Assembly: GCA_005880915.1 (NCBI GenBank)
Contig: VBIW01000036.1
Span: 91,800-155,799 of the forward strand
Direction of reading: 5' to 3'
Source: Chloroflexota bacterium
GTDB taxonomy: Bacteria; Chloroflexota; Dormibacteria; Dormibacterales; Dormibacteraceae
Length of the DNA: 64,000 nt
The position numbers and the translations under genes were made by a program. Shown here piece by piece: positions 42,558 to 50,534 of this stretch (position 1 is its first letter; each line of letters opens with the position of its first letter). The notes beneath the pieces are model-generated. The model was not told the origin of the DNA. It worked only from the letters and a program-made list of their open reading frames with translations, and searched no databases.

Positions 42558-44260
42558 GCCAGGGCGCGACGGCCGCCCTCCGATCGCTCCGGCCTCAGAA
42601 GCGAGCGGACCCAGGCGGCCGTCGCAGACATCGGCGGTATGTGTGCCCTGACCAGGGCAACCGTGACCTCGGGCAGCGTCGACGTGCTCGGGACGACCAG
42701 GTACCGGTCTTCCCAGCGCGGGCCGAACTTGTCCTTGAAGCGGTGCAGCGTCCGGCTGCGCTGGAACCGGTCGAGTCCCCAGTACATCGCCCGCCACGCG
42801 CCCTCGAGGCCGTGCGCCCCGTTCGATGAGGTGATGATCCGCGGTGTCATGCCGAGGCTGACCTCGACGACGCCCCGGCTGCGTGCCTCTTCGATCGATC
42901 TGACGATCAGGGCTTCGACCACGCCATACGCGCTGTCGGGTCGGCGGCGCATCAGGTCGAGCGTCCATGCCTTGCGTGCGGGGACGGGCAGCCAGCTCAC
43001 GAATGCCTCAAGGCGCCCGTCGGCATCGAATGCCAGACCCACAACGATGTCCGGATCCGAAAACGTCGCCAGCGTGCCGAGGCTGTAACCCAGCTCCGGC
43101 GAGTGGCGACTCTGGAGCCACCTGCTCGACACGCCCTGCAGCTGCTCGGCGTGCTCAGCGGCGACTGCCGGACCGGGTCCGAACACGAACCGCATCCCTG
43201 CCTTCTCGCAACGGTGCAGCGCGTACCGCAGATCGGCGCGCTTCTTGCCTGACAACCCAAAGGTCGATGGCAGGAGGATCGCTTCGGAACCGATCGCCAC
43301 GAGGGTCAGGCCGAGCTCCCGATATGGCACGGGATCGTCGACCTGGTAAAAGGCGGGGATCCAATCCTGCCGGTCACAGTAGGACACGAAGTCGCGCGCC
43401 GCGTCCGCGACCAGCGCGGGGGGCGCGATCGGGTCGCCAAGCGCGAGCGCGGTGCGACCGCGGAGCATGAACGCAACGCACCCGTTGCCATCGAGCCAGT
43501 GATAGTTGCTCGCTCCATGCACCGCGAGGTGCGAGATGTAGTTGCGACCGAGGTCCTGCAGGAGACGGTGCAGCCGCTCGCGCTCAGAAGCCGCCGCGCG
43601 GGGCGCAAGCACCGGTCGCAAAAGCTGAGTCAGGGCGACGATGATCAGCGCGTAGCTGACCACCGGGAGCGTCTCGAGGAACCAGCCGGCGCGCTCGGTC
43701 ATCGCGTGATATCTGCTCGGGCTTCCCGCCACCTCGGCGAGCAGCGTCTCGAGAGTCCTGATCACCCCAAACTCGGGCTGCAGCTGGTTCTGCAGGATGG
43801 CCGCACCGGCCAGTGCGTAAACCACTGCGGTGAACAGGCCCATGACCAGCACCAGCAGTCCCCAGCGCATCCGCGACGGGTCGGAGTCGGCGTCGAAGTG
43901 ATGGCGGAACCACCACAGGCCGGCCAGGATCCAGGCGAAGAGCGCCGCGGCTTCGAAATCGAGGTCTTTGACGAGCTCGAATGCAATCGTCGCCCCGAGG
44001 ACCAACACCGTGAGCCGGAACGCGACGCGTTTGCCGCGTCCGATGCCCCCCGCCAGCAGCAGCAGCGCCAGGCCCGAGAGAACCGCGCCCGTGCGCCCGC
44101 CCAGCGTGACGCTCGCGGGCAAGAGAGCTTCCAGGACCTGGCTCCGGGTTTGATGCTGGACGAGCAGTGCTCCCACGATGTCGAGCACACCGCTGACCAC
44201 CAGCAGGCCGGCGAAGAACCAGCGCACCCTGCGCCGCTCGAGCCGGAATTCGTGCCCCAT
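42554..44260 (-). CDS. MprF-like DUF2156 membrane protein (lysyl-PG synthetase type)
   Basis: 568 aa from ATG 44260. The N-terminal 240 residues have five to six helices (WFFAGLLVVSGVLDIVGALL to VSYALIIVALTQLL). The C-terminal 300 residues are a DUF2156/GNAT-like domain of the phosphatidylglycerol lysyltransferase family (LGRNYISHLAVHG, FMLRGRTALALGDPI, SGKKRADLRYALHRCEKAGM, EVSLGMTPR, FKDKFGPRWEDRYLVV). Such enzymes pass an amino acid from aminoacyl-tRNA to membrane lipid, though some DUF2156 members have other acceptors. The flippase part is shorter than in full MprF. Third gene of the UroD-VOC-DUF2156 run. Confidence 0.87.
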   Translation of the reverse strand: MGHEFRLERRRVRWFFAGLLVVSGVLDIVGALLVQHQTRSQVLEALLPASVTLGGRTGAVLSGLALLLLAGGIGRGKRVAFRLTVLVLGATIAFELVKDLDFEAAALFAWILAGLWWFRHHFDADSDPSRMRWGLLVLVMGLFTAVVYALAGAAILQNQLQPEFGVIRTLETLLAEVAGSPSRYHAMTERAGWFLETLPVVSYALIIVALTQLLRPVLAPRAAASERERLHRLLQDLGRNYISHLAVHGASNYHWLDGNGCVAFMLRGRTALALGDPIAPPALVADAARDFVSYCDRQDWIPAFYQVDDPVPYRELGLTLVAIGSEAILLPSTFGLSGKKRADLRYALHRCEKAGMRFVFGPGPAVAAEHAEQLQGVSSRWLQSRHSPELGYSLGTLATFSDPDIVVGLAFDADGRLEAFVSWLPVPARKAWTLDLMRRRPDSAYGVVEALIVRSIEEARSRGVVEVSLGMTPRIITSSNGAHGLEGAWRAMYWGLDRFQRSRTLHRFKDKFGPRWEDRYLVVPSTSTLPEVTVALVRAHIPPMSATAAWVRSLLRPERSEGGRRALA

Positions 44261-44293
44261 ATGACTTACAACGCCAAGGCAACCCCGGAGGGG

Positions 44294-44692
44294 TCAGGCG
44301 GGGCCGATCACCTCGACCTCGTTGCCGTCCGGATCGTCGATGTAGAACGTGCGCACGCCCTTCAGGACGGGGTGGACGCCGTGGCGGATCTCGACCCCGG
44401 CCTCGATGAAGCGGTTCTCCAGCTCGTCATAGGAACGGTGGTCGACCCGGAACGCGAGGTGGTGCAGCACACGCTTTTCTTTGTGCCGCGGGAAATAGTC
44501 ATTCGGGTGAGGATGCGGGACGAGCACGATCATCTCGGGGATGCCGCCGGGCTTCGCGACCATCAAGAACTTGTTCGGCATTTCAGGCGGCGACATGATC
44601 TCGAGCCCGAACTGGTCGCGATAGAACTGCAGCGCCGCCTCCATGTCGGCGACCCACAGCACGATCTCGGCGAGGCCTTCCACGCGGCTCAC
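44294..44692 (-). CDS. VOC family (glyoxalase-like) protein
   Basis: 132 aa from GTG 44692, overlapping the stop of the UroD-family gene (GTGA). A two-module beta-alpha-beta VOC fold: EIVLWVADMEAALQFYRDQFGLE, then HHLAFRVDHRSYDELENRF and FYIDDPDGNEVEVIG. Metal ligand candidates are the first Glu (VEGLAEIVL), His in HHLAF and the terminal Glu. It may be a dioxygenase, epimerase or resistance-type enzyme. Function cannot be fixed from sequence. Confidence 0.86.
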   Translation of the reverse strand: MSRVEGLAEIVLWVADMEAALQFYRDQFGLEIMSPPEMPNKFLMVAKPGGIPEMIVLVPHPHPNDYFPRHKEKRVLHHLAFRVDHRSYDELENRFIEAGVEIRHGVHPVLKGVRTFYIDDPDGNEVEVIGPA

Positions 44693-45675
44693 GCCGCGAC
44701 CGCCGTGACCATCGCGGCGAGATTCGTGTCGCGCACGCGCGGAGGCACCGAACAGCCCGGCGCGATCAATAGCCCGCGCCCGCCCGTCTCTTCGATCGCG
44801 CGGCGCGCCTCAGCTTCGATCTTCGGCGGCGGGCCGTAGACCAGTGTCGCGCGCTGGCTCAGGCCGCCCATCACCGCCCGGCCGGCGATCTCGCGCCCTT
44901 CAGCGAGAGACGGGTTGCCCTGGTTGTGGATCGACCAGCTGACCGCGTGCGCGGGCAAGTCGCCCGCCAGCCCGAAGTTGAGATTCGAGCCGCACAGATG
45001 CAGGACGTTGAACCATGCATCGCGTGGCAGCCCCTGAAGCACGACAAGGTCATAAGGCAGAACGAGGTCGCGGTACAGGTCCTCTTTCATTACGCTGCGG
45101 CCGGCGTACCCCGATATGGCGTAGAAGATCCCCGCCGCCCCTGCTTCGACGGAGCGCTTGCTGAAGTCGAGCAGTGCCTCGGCGATCCTCTCCAGGGCTG
45201 GACCCACGATTTCGGGATGCTTGCGCAGCTCGCGCACGACACGCGATTGCGATTTGCCCACGAGGTACCCCCCGACGGTGATCGGACTGAACACCGTCTG
45301 GATCACCGGCACCTCTGGGCCCAGCTCAAGCGCAACCATTCCGATCGAGGCGACCTGGTCGTCGAGCGCCTTGGGCTCGACCAACTGGACGGATGTCCAC
45401 GCGTCGAGGTCCGGCACCGCAGCCTTGATCAGGATCGGGCCGCGCAGGCGGTGGCCCGACGGGTGGTAGACCGAACCGAATGCTTCCGCGAAACAGCTCG
45501 CGCGGGGCTGGAACTTGACGAAGTCCCAGCCATACTGGCGCGCCCGCTCCACGGTCACCGCGGCCAGGGCCTCCGGCGACCACTCCTCACGATAGGTGTG
45601 GCCCCAGGCTCCGACGGGCGGATGGTCCGCCACGGCCATCGTCAGCGCCGCCGCGACGCGTTCCCTTCCGGTCAC
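44689..45675 (-). CDS. UroD-family protein, MtaA/CmuA-type (zinc, corrinoid methyltransferase-like)
   Basis: 328 aa from GTG 45675 (MTGRERVAAALTM). The 497-aa track ORF includes about 170 residues of shadow coding upstream. It has the UroD/URO-D TIM-barrel order but with the zinc motif HxC (VLHLCGSNLN) and a late Cys in IAPGCSVPPRVRDTNLAAMV, which together are the zinc ligands of MtaA/MtbA/CmuA methyltransferases. HemE lacks these. So it probably acts on a methyl donor/corrinoid or a related substrate, not in haem synthesis. A TAAACT -10-like sequence lies seven bases before the start. Confidence 0.84.
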   Translation of the reverse strand: MTGRERVAAALTMAVADHPPVGAWGHTYREEWSPEALAAVTVERARQYGWDFVKFQPRASCFAEAFGSVYHPSGHRLRGPILIKAAVPDLDAWTSVQLVEPKALDDQVASIGMVALELGPEVPVIQTVFSPITVGGYLVGKSQSRVVRELRKHPEIVGPALERIAEALLDFSKRSVEAGAAGIFYAISGYAGRSVMKEDLYRDLVLPYDLVVLQGLPRDAWFNVLHLCGSNLNFGLAGDLPAHAVSWSIHNQGNPSLAEGREIAGRAVMGGLSQRATLVYGPPPKIEAEARRAIEETGGRGLLIAPGCSVPPRVRDTNLAAMVTAVAA

Positions 45676-45699
45676 TGATTCGAGTTTAAGCTGGACTCG

Positions 45700-46038
45700 G
45701 TGATCGACATGGAACGCGAGGCGGCACGGCTGCGAGCCGCGGCCGAGGCGAAGCCACTGCGCCTTCCCATCAACCGCCGCGTCGATGAGACGCACCATCT
45801 CGTCACGCCGGACGGCCTTTCCGTCTGGTACACGATCCAGGTCTCTCCGCACAGCCGCATCCAGGAGGCCATCTTTGAACGCGGGGACGGCATGCCGACA
45901 GACGACGAGTGCCGGCGCTGGCTCGACCTGCTGATCGTCGGTGCGCAGGCCAGCGAGGCGCCTGGCCTTCCCGGCGCGATGACGCGGCGGTTCGAAGCGT
46001 TCGAGCATAGCCCCGAACGCGAGGCGCCGATCGCCTGA
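45700..46038 (+). CDS. 112-aa protein of unknown function, first gene of glycolate oxidase operon
   Basis: 112 aa from GTG 45700 or ATG 45709 (MEREAARLRAAAEAK). Mixed helix and strand, with THHLVTPDGLSVWYTIQVSPHSRI as the central part and DECRRWLDLLIVGAQASEAPG at the end. No family recognised. Its stop overlaps the glcD start by one base (TGATG), so it belongs to the glc operon. Possibly a regulatory or assembly accessory. Confidence 0.65.
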   Translation: MIDMEREAARLRAAAEAKPLRLPINRRVDETHHLVTPDGLSVWYTIQVSPHSRIQEAIFERGDGMPTDDECRRWLDLLIVGAQASEAPGLPGAMTRRFEAFEHSPEREAPIA

Positions 46039-47480
46039 TGCCGCTTCCAACCGGCGTCGCCGAAGAGCTGCGCCGCATCGTCGGACATGAGTCCGTGATC
46101 GATGCGCCGAACGACCTGCGCATCTTCGAGCGGGACGGTTCGATCGAAGGCGCCCTTCCGGACGCAGTCGTGCTCGCCTCAACTACTGAACACGTCGCGG
46201 CCGTGATGAGGATCGCAGCCAGACACCGTGTCCCGGTCGTCCCTCGCGGCGCGGGCACGGGCCTGTCCGGCGGAGCCGTGACGATCCGCGGCGGCATCGC
46301 GCTTCAGGTGACCCGCATGCGCCATATCCTCGAGATCGACACGGTTGCACAGACAGCGCTTGTCGAACCGGGTGTAGTCAACCAGGAGCTTTCCCTCGTG
46401 GCGGCCCAACACGGGCTCTTCTATGCGCCCGACCCCTCCAGTCAGAAAGCCTGCACGATCGGTGGCAACGCGGCAGAAAACTCAGGCGGCCCGCACTGTC
46501 TCTACTACGGCGTCACGACCAACCACGTGCTCGGCATGGAGGTCGTGCTCGCCGACGGAAGCGTGCACTGGGTCAGCGGCGATTCTCCAGACCGTGTGGG
46601 GCTCGACCTGTGCGGCGTGCTGGTCGGGTCGGAAGGCACCCTGTGTGCGATCACGAAGATCAAGGTCAGGCTTCTGCGCATACCACCGAGCGTCGCCACC
46701 CTGCTTGCAGCATTCCCAAGCATCGAGACTGCAAGCCAGGCTGTCTCGGCTGTCATCGGACACGGCATCGTGCCCGCGGCGCTCGAGATGATGGACCAGG
46801 TGACAGTCGGCGCGGTCGAGGCGCACTACCGCGCGGGCTATCCGACCGACGCGGGCGCCGTCCTGCTGGTCGAGGTCGATGGCGTCCCGGAATCAACGCG
46901 CGAGCTTGCGGCCGCCATCAGCGAGATCCTCACTGCGAATCATGGCTATGCGCTGCGTGAAGCGCAGACCCCGGCCGAGCGGGAGCTGCTGTGGGCCGGG
47001 CGCAAGGGCGCCATCGGCGCGCTGGGCCGGATCAAGCCCAACTACTACCTGCACGACGGAGTCGTGCCGCGCTCACGCCTGCCGCAGGTCCTTTCGGCCG
47101 TCGGCGAGATCGGCGAGCACTACAAGCTGCCCGTCGCCAACGTCTTTCACGCCGGCGACGGAAACCTGCATCCAAACATCCTCTTCGACATGCGCGACAA
47201 CCAGGTCATCCACCAGGTCGAAGCGGCCGGCGAGGAGATGCTTCGAGCGGTGGTCGAGCTCGGCGGGGCGCTTTCGGGCGAACACGGCATCGGGCTCGAA
47301 AAAAGCGCATTCATGCCGTGGATCTACAGCGAGGACGACCTCGATGCGATGCACCGCGTGAAGGACGTCTTCGACGCCGACGGCATTCTCAACCCGGGCA
47401 AGATTTTCCCGGACCCCTCACGCAAGGCTGTTCACCTCGCCGGCCGCACAGGGCTGGCCATTGAAGCGAAATGGTGGTGA
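46038..47480 (+). CDS. glcD: Glycolate oxidase subunit GlcD (FAD-linked)
   Basis: 480 aa from ATG 46038. FAD-binding PCMH/GlcD-type fold: RHRVPVVPRGAGTGLSGGAV, NAAENSGGPHCLYYG, then VLVGSEGTLCAITKI. The C-terminal oxidase domain holds NVFHAGDGNLHPNILFD and LSGEHGIGLEKSAFM. It oxidises glycolate (or D-lactate) to glyoxylate with GlcE and GlcF at the membrane. It overlaps glcE by 10 bases, so translation is coupled. Confidence 0.94.
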   Translation: MPLPTGVAEELRRIVGHESVIDAPNDLRIFERDGSIEGALPDAVVLASTTEHVAAVMRIAARHRVPVVPRGAGTGLSGGAVTIRGGIALQVTRMRHILEIDTVAQTALVEPGVVNQELSLVAAQHGLFYAPDPSSQKACTIGGNAAENSGGPHCLYYGVTTNHVLGMEVVLADGSVHWVSGDSPDRVGLDLCGVLVGSEGTLCAITKIKVRLLRIPPSVATLLAAFPSIETASQAVSAVIGHGIVPAALEMMDQVTVGAVEAHYRAGYPTDAGAVLLVEVDGVPESTRELAAAISEILTANHGYALREAQTPAERELLWAGRKGAIGALGRIKPNYYLHDGVVPRSRLPQVLSAVGEIGEHYKLPVANVFHAGDGNLHPNILFDMRDNQVIHQVEAAGEEMLRAVVELGGALSGEHGIGLEKSAFMPWIYSEDDLDAMHRVKDVFDADGILNPGKIFPDPSRKAVHLAGRTGLAIEAKWW

Positions 47481-48550
47481 CAGAGCCGGCAGTTGAAAAA
47501 CCGGCCAGCGCCGAGGAGCTGGCCCAGCGCCTGCACGACGCAGCCGTGTCGAATCTGGCAGTCGCACCGGCCGGAGGCGGACGCGCTCGTGGCATGGGCG
47601 ACCCGCTGGAGCGATGCGACGTTCTGCTGCAGACGACGCGCCTCGACCGCGTGATCGAGCACTCGCAGGCAGACATGGTGGTGAGCGTCGAGGCGGGCAT
47701 CACCCTTGAGGCTCTGCAGGCCGAACTGGGCAAGGCAGGCCAGTTCCTACCGGTGGATCCCTTCAACTCGCCGGGCCACACCATCGGCGGGCTGCTCGCC
47801 ACCGGTTGGACCGGTCCGCTGCGACTGCGCTACGGGTCGCCGCGCGATTTCCTGATCGGCATTCGCGTGGCGCTGCCTGACGGTAAGCTGGCCACCGGCG
47901 GCGGGCGCGTGGTGAAGAACGTCAGCGGCTACGACATGATGAAGCTGCACTACGGCGCGCTGGGATCGCTCGGTGTGATCGTCGCCGCATCTTTCAAAGT
48001 TTTCCCGAAGCCGCTGCAAGACGAGACGCTTTCCGAGTCAGGCGGCTGGGCCGCAGCCGAACGCGCATTGTCGACGCCGCTCGCTCCCTCGGCGCTCGAG
48101 GTCTTCTCGGACGGCCGCGTGCTCGTCCGTTACGCGGGCAGCCCCGCCGCAGTCAAGCGCGTAACGGACGAGCTCGGCTGGCAGCGCGCCGACCCCGCCG
48201 CGTGGGACGACCACGCGCGCCGCGCGCCAGAGCGCTGGGCGCGAATCGCAGCGCCGCGCTCTGAGCTGCACAAGATTGTCGACGCACTGCCTGACGGCGC
48301 AGAGTGGTGGGCGTCGCCGGGCAATGGCGTCGCGCATTGGGCGATCTCCACCGACGCGCAATCCGTCCGCGACCTGCGCTCCAGGGCCGAGAAGGCCGGC
48401 GGAACGCTCGTCATTCTGGCGGCGCCCGACGATTTCATCCGCGAGGTCGGGGCCTGGGGCGCCGCGCCGGCGACGCTGGACATCATGCGGCGCCTCAAGA
48501 AGGCCTTCGACCCGGACGGCGTCCTCAATCCCGGGAGGTTCGTCGTTTGA
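47471..48550 (+). CDS. glcE: Glycolate oxidase subunit GlcE (FAD-binding)
   Basis: 359 aa from ATG 47471. Shorter paralogue of GlcD: VAPAGGGRARGMGDPLERCDVLL, PVDPFNSPGHTIGGLLATGWTGPLRLRYG, GGGRVVKNVSGYDMMKLHYGALGSLGV. The C-terminal part ends with the family-typical IMRRLKKAFDPDGVLNPGRF. Needed with GlcD and GlcF for glycolate oxidation in E. coli. Confidence 0.92.
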   Translation: MVVTEPAVEKPASAEELAQRLHDAAVSNLAVAPAGGGRARGMGDPLERCDVLLQTTRLDRVIEHSQADMVVSVEAGITLEALQAELGKAGQFLPVDPFNSPGHTIGGLLATGWTGPLRLRYGSPRDFLIGIRVALPDGKLATGGGRVVKNVSGYDMMKLHYGALGSLGVIVAASFKVFPKPLQDETLSESGGWAAAERALSTPLAPSALEVFSDGRVLVRYAGSPAAVKRVTDELGWQRADPAAWDDHARRAPERWARIAAPRSELHKIVDALPDGAEWWASPGNGVAHWAISTDAQSVRDLRSRAEKAGGTLVILAAPDDFIREVGAWGAAPATLDIMRRLKKAFDPDGVLNPGRFVV

Positions 48551-49734
48551 CAGCTCCCTTCGCGCGCCTGTCCGACGACGACCTCGCCACGTGCGTCCAC
48601 TGCGGGCTGTGTCTCGACGCTTGTCCAACGTTTCGAGTTACAGGGCTCGAGACCGAGTCGCCTCGCGGGCGAATCTACCTCATGACCCAGTGGAAGCGCG
48701 GGACCATTGCCTTCGACGAGGAGCAGGTGAAGCACATCGACCTCTGCCTCGGCTGCAGAACGTGCGAGGCAGTTTGTCCGTCAGGCGTTCCATACGGCCG
48801 CATCATCGAGACCGGGCGCGCGGACGTGGAAGACATTCGCCGGCCATCGTTCAAGCGCGCGATGAGCCGCGCCTCGCTGCGCCAGCTGGTCGGCCACCCG
48901 AGGCGTTTGAAGGCCGCCGGCGCCGCCATGCGGCTGGCCCAGAAGCTGCGCCTCACCTCGGTCGCCCGCTCGGGCCGCATGTTGCCGCCGCTATCGCCTC
49001 AATACGGCGCGCCCGCCGCCGGCATCGTGCCGGCCATCGGCGAGCGCAAGCACCGTGTCGCGTTTCTCGTCGGATGCGTGATGCCGATCCTCTATCCGCA
49101 ATCGCATGAGGCGGCCGTGAAATTGCTGCAGCTCGCGGGGTGCGAGGTCTGGTTTCCTCCAGGCGAGCGATGCTGTGGCGCGCTGTTCGCGCACAACGGC
49201 GACCTCGAGGGCGCTGAGCGGCTGCGCGAAGCGAACATGCGGACCTACGACGCCGGCACGTTCGACGCGCTGATCGTCGACTCTGCAGGGTGCGGCGCGC
49301 ACCTCAAGGACTTCTACCCAGGTCTGAACGGACGGGTGAAGGACCTTACCGAGTGGCTTGGCGAGGTCGGGCTGCCCGCACCAAAACGTGAGGTCCAGAT
49401 GCGCGTGACCTATCAAGACGCTTGTCACCTCGCGCACGCGCAGAGGATCAAGAAGCAGCCACGTGATCTGATGCGGGCCTTACCCGGCGTCGATTGGATC
49501 GAGATGCGCCACCCTGACATCTGCTGTGGCGCGGCCGGTCTTTACAGCACGCTGGAGCCCGCGATGTCGAATCGCATCCTGCAAGAGAAGCTCGAGGACC
49601 TCACCGCCACGCGCGCCGACGTCGTCACGGTGGCGAATCCGGGCTGCCAGATGCAGCTCGCCGCCGGCTTGCGCCAAAGAGGCTCGACGATGAAGGTCGA
49701 GCATGTGTCGGAGTTCCTGATGCGCGCCTTCTAG
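48547..49734 (+). CDS. glcF: Glycolate oxidase iron-sulfur subunit GlcF
   Basis: 395 aa from TTG 48547, which overlaps the glcE stop in TTGA; the track start at 48304 lies inside glcE. Two [4Fe-4S] motifs CVHCGLCLDACP and CLGCRTCEAVCP, then two CCG domains (CCGALFAHNGD and CCGAAGLYS). It passes electrons from the FAD subunits toward quinone. The 3' end overlaps the convergent PP2C gene by 4 bases. Confidence 0.94.
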   Translation: MTAPFARLSDDDLATCVHCGLCLDACPTFRVTGLETESPRGRIYLMTQWKRGTIAFDEEQVKHIDLCLGCRTCEAVCPSGVPYGRIIETGRADVEDIRRPSFKRAMSRASLRQLVGHPRRLKAAGAAMRLAQKLRLTSVARSGRMLPPLSPQYGAPAAGIVPAIGERKHRVAFLVGCVMPILYPQSHEAAVKLLQLAGCEVWFPPGERCCGALFAHNGDLEGAERLREANMRTYDAGTFDALIVDSAGCGAHLKDFYPGLNGRVKDLTEWLGEVGLPAPKREVQMRVTYQDACHLAHAQRIKKQPRDLMRALPGVDWIEMRHPDICCGAAGLYSTLEPAMSNRILQEKLEDLTATRADVVTVANPGCQMQLAAGLRQRGSTMKVEHVSEFLMRAF

Positions 49735-50507
49735 ATCTTTAGCTTCGGCAGCACCGCGGTCTTGGTCACGTCCACCTCGACTCGTGCTACTGCAAGCGTC
49801 ACGTTGTCGGGAGCGCCCAGCTCGCGGCATCGCTCGATGACCCTCTCCGCGCCGCGGTCGAGGTTGCCGTCGGCGAGGAGCAGCCGCCCCATCTCCTCCA
49901 CGCTCACGCCGGCCGTCTCGACGCCGTCGCTGCAGAGGACGATCGCGTCGCCTTCATCGAGCTTGATCTTGTCGGTGAATGCCTGGATCTGCTCCCAGAC
50001 GCCGACCGCACGTGTCAGGCGGTGCTTGAGTGGATGGTTGGCCGCCTCCTCCGGTTTGATCAAACCGAGACGGACCTGCTCGGCAGGCCACGAATGGTCC
50101 TGCGAGATGAGCTTGGCCAGACCGTTGCGAAACAGGTAGGCCGGGCTGTCGCCTACGTTGAGCAGGCCGATCTCGCCGGAGCGAATCGCCGCGATCGTCA
50201 TCGTGCTTCCCATGCCGGCCCATTCCGGGTTGTCGCGCGCGGCGGCGAACACGGCTGTGTTCGCCTCTTTGCACGCACGCTTGAGGCGCTCGACGTCAGG
50301 CCCTTCCTGGCCGTCCTCGGCCAGCACCTTGGTCACTGTCTTGACAGCGATCTCGCTCGCGTGCTGACCGGCCGCGTGGCCGCCCATCCCGTCACAGACC
50401 ACGATGAGCGTGTCGAGGCCGGCTTTGTTGCGCCAGACCGCGACGGAATCCTCGTTTTCCTCTCTCTCGAGACCTGGGTCTGTGGCCCACGCGATACGTA
50501 GACGCAT
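49731..50507 (-). CDS. PP2C-type Ser/Thr protein phosphatase
   Basis: 258 aa from ATG 50507. PPM/PP2C fold with metal motifs REENEDS, VVCDGMGGHAAGQHAS, LNVGDSPAYLF, and CSDGVE, plus GAPDNVTLAVARV. It removes phosphate from Ser/Thr in a Stk/PASTA-like kinase system. It lies just downstream of an FHA-domain gene on the same strand, the usual pairing for phospho-signalling, but no protein kinase gene is in the window. Confidence 0.92.
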   Translation of the reverse strand: MRLRIAWATDPGLEREENEDSVAVWRNKAGLDTLIVVCDGMGGHAAGQHASEIAVKTVTKVLAEDGQEGPDVERLKRACKEANTAVFAAARDNPEWAGMGSTMTIAAIRSGEIGLLNVGDSPAYLFRNGLAKLISQDHSWPAEQVRLGLIKPEEAANHPLKHRLTRAVGVWEQIQAFTDKIKLDEGDAIVLCSDGVETAGVSVEEMGRLLLADGNLDRGAERVIERCRELGAPDNVTLAVARVEVDVTKTAVLPKLKI

Positions 50508-50534
50508 CGTGCTAACTAACGAGCCGGAACGGCA

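Noticed and set aside
43499-44839. 446-aa plus-strand ORF
   Set aside because: Opposite the DUF2156 and VOC genes; shadow.
44689-45675. HemE (uroporphyrinogen decarboxylase) annotation
   Set aside because: The zinc ligands HxC and C-terminal PGC of MtaA/CmuA-type proteins are present and HemE-specific start motifs are not.
45676-46182. N-terminal 170 residues of the 497-aa UroD-like track ORF
   Set aside because: This part is antisense to the 112-aa gene and glcD and does not fit the UroD fold, so the start was moved to GTG 45675.
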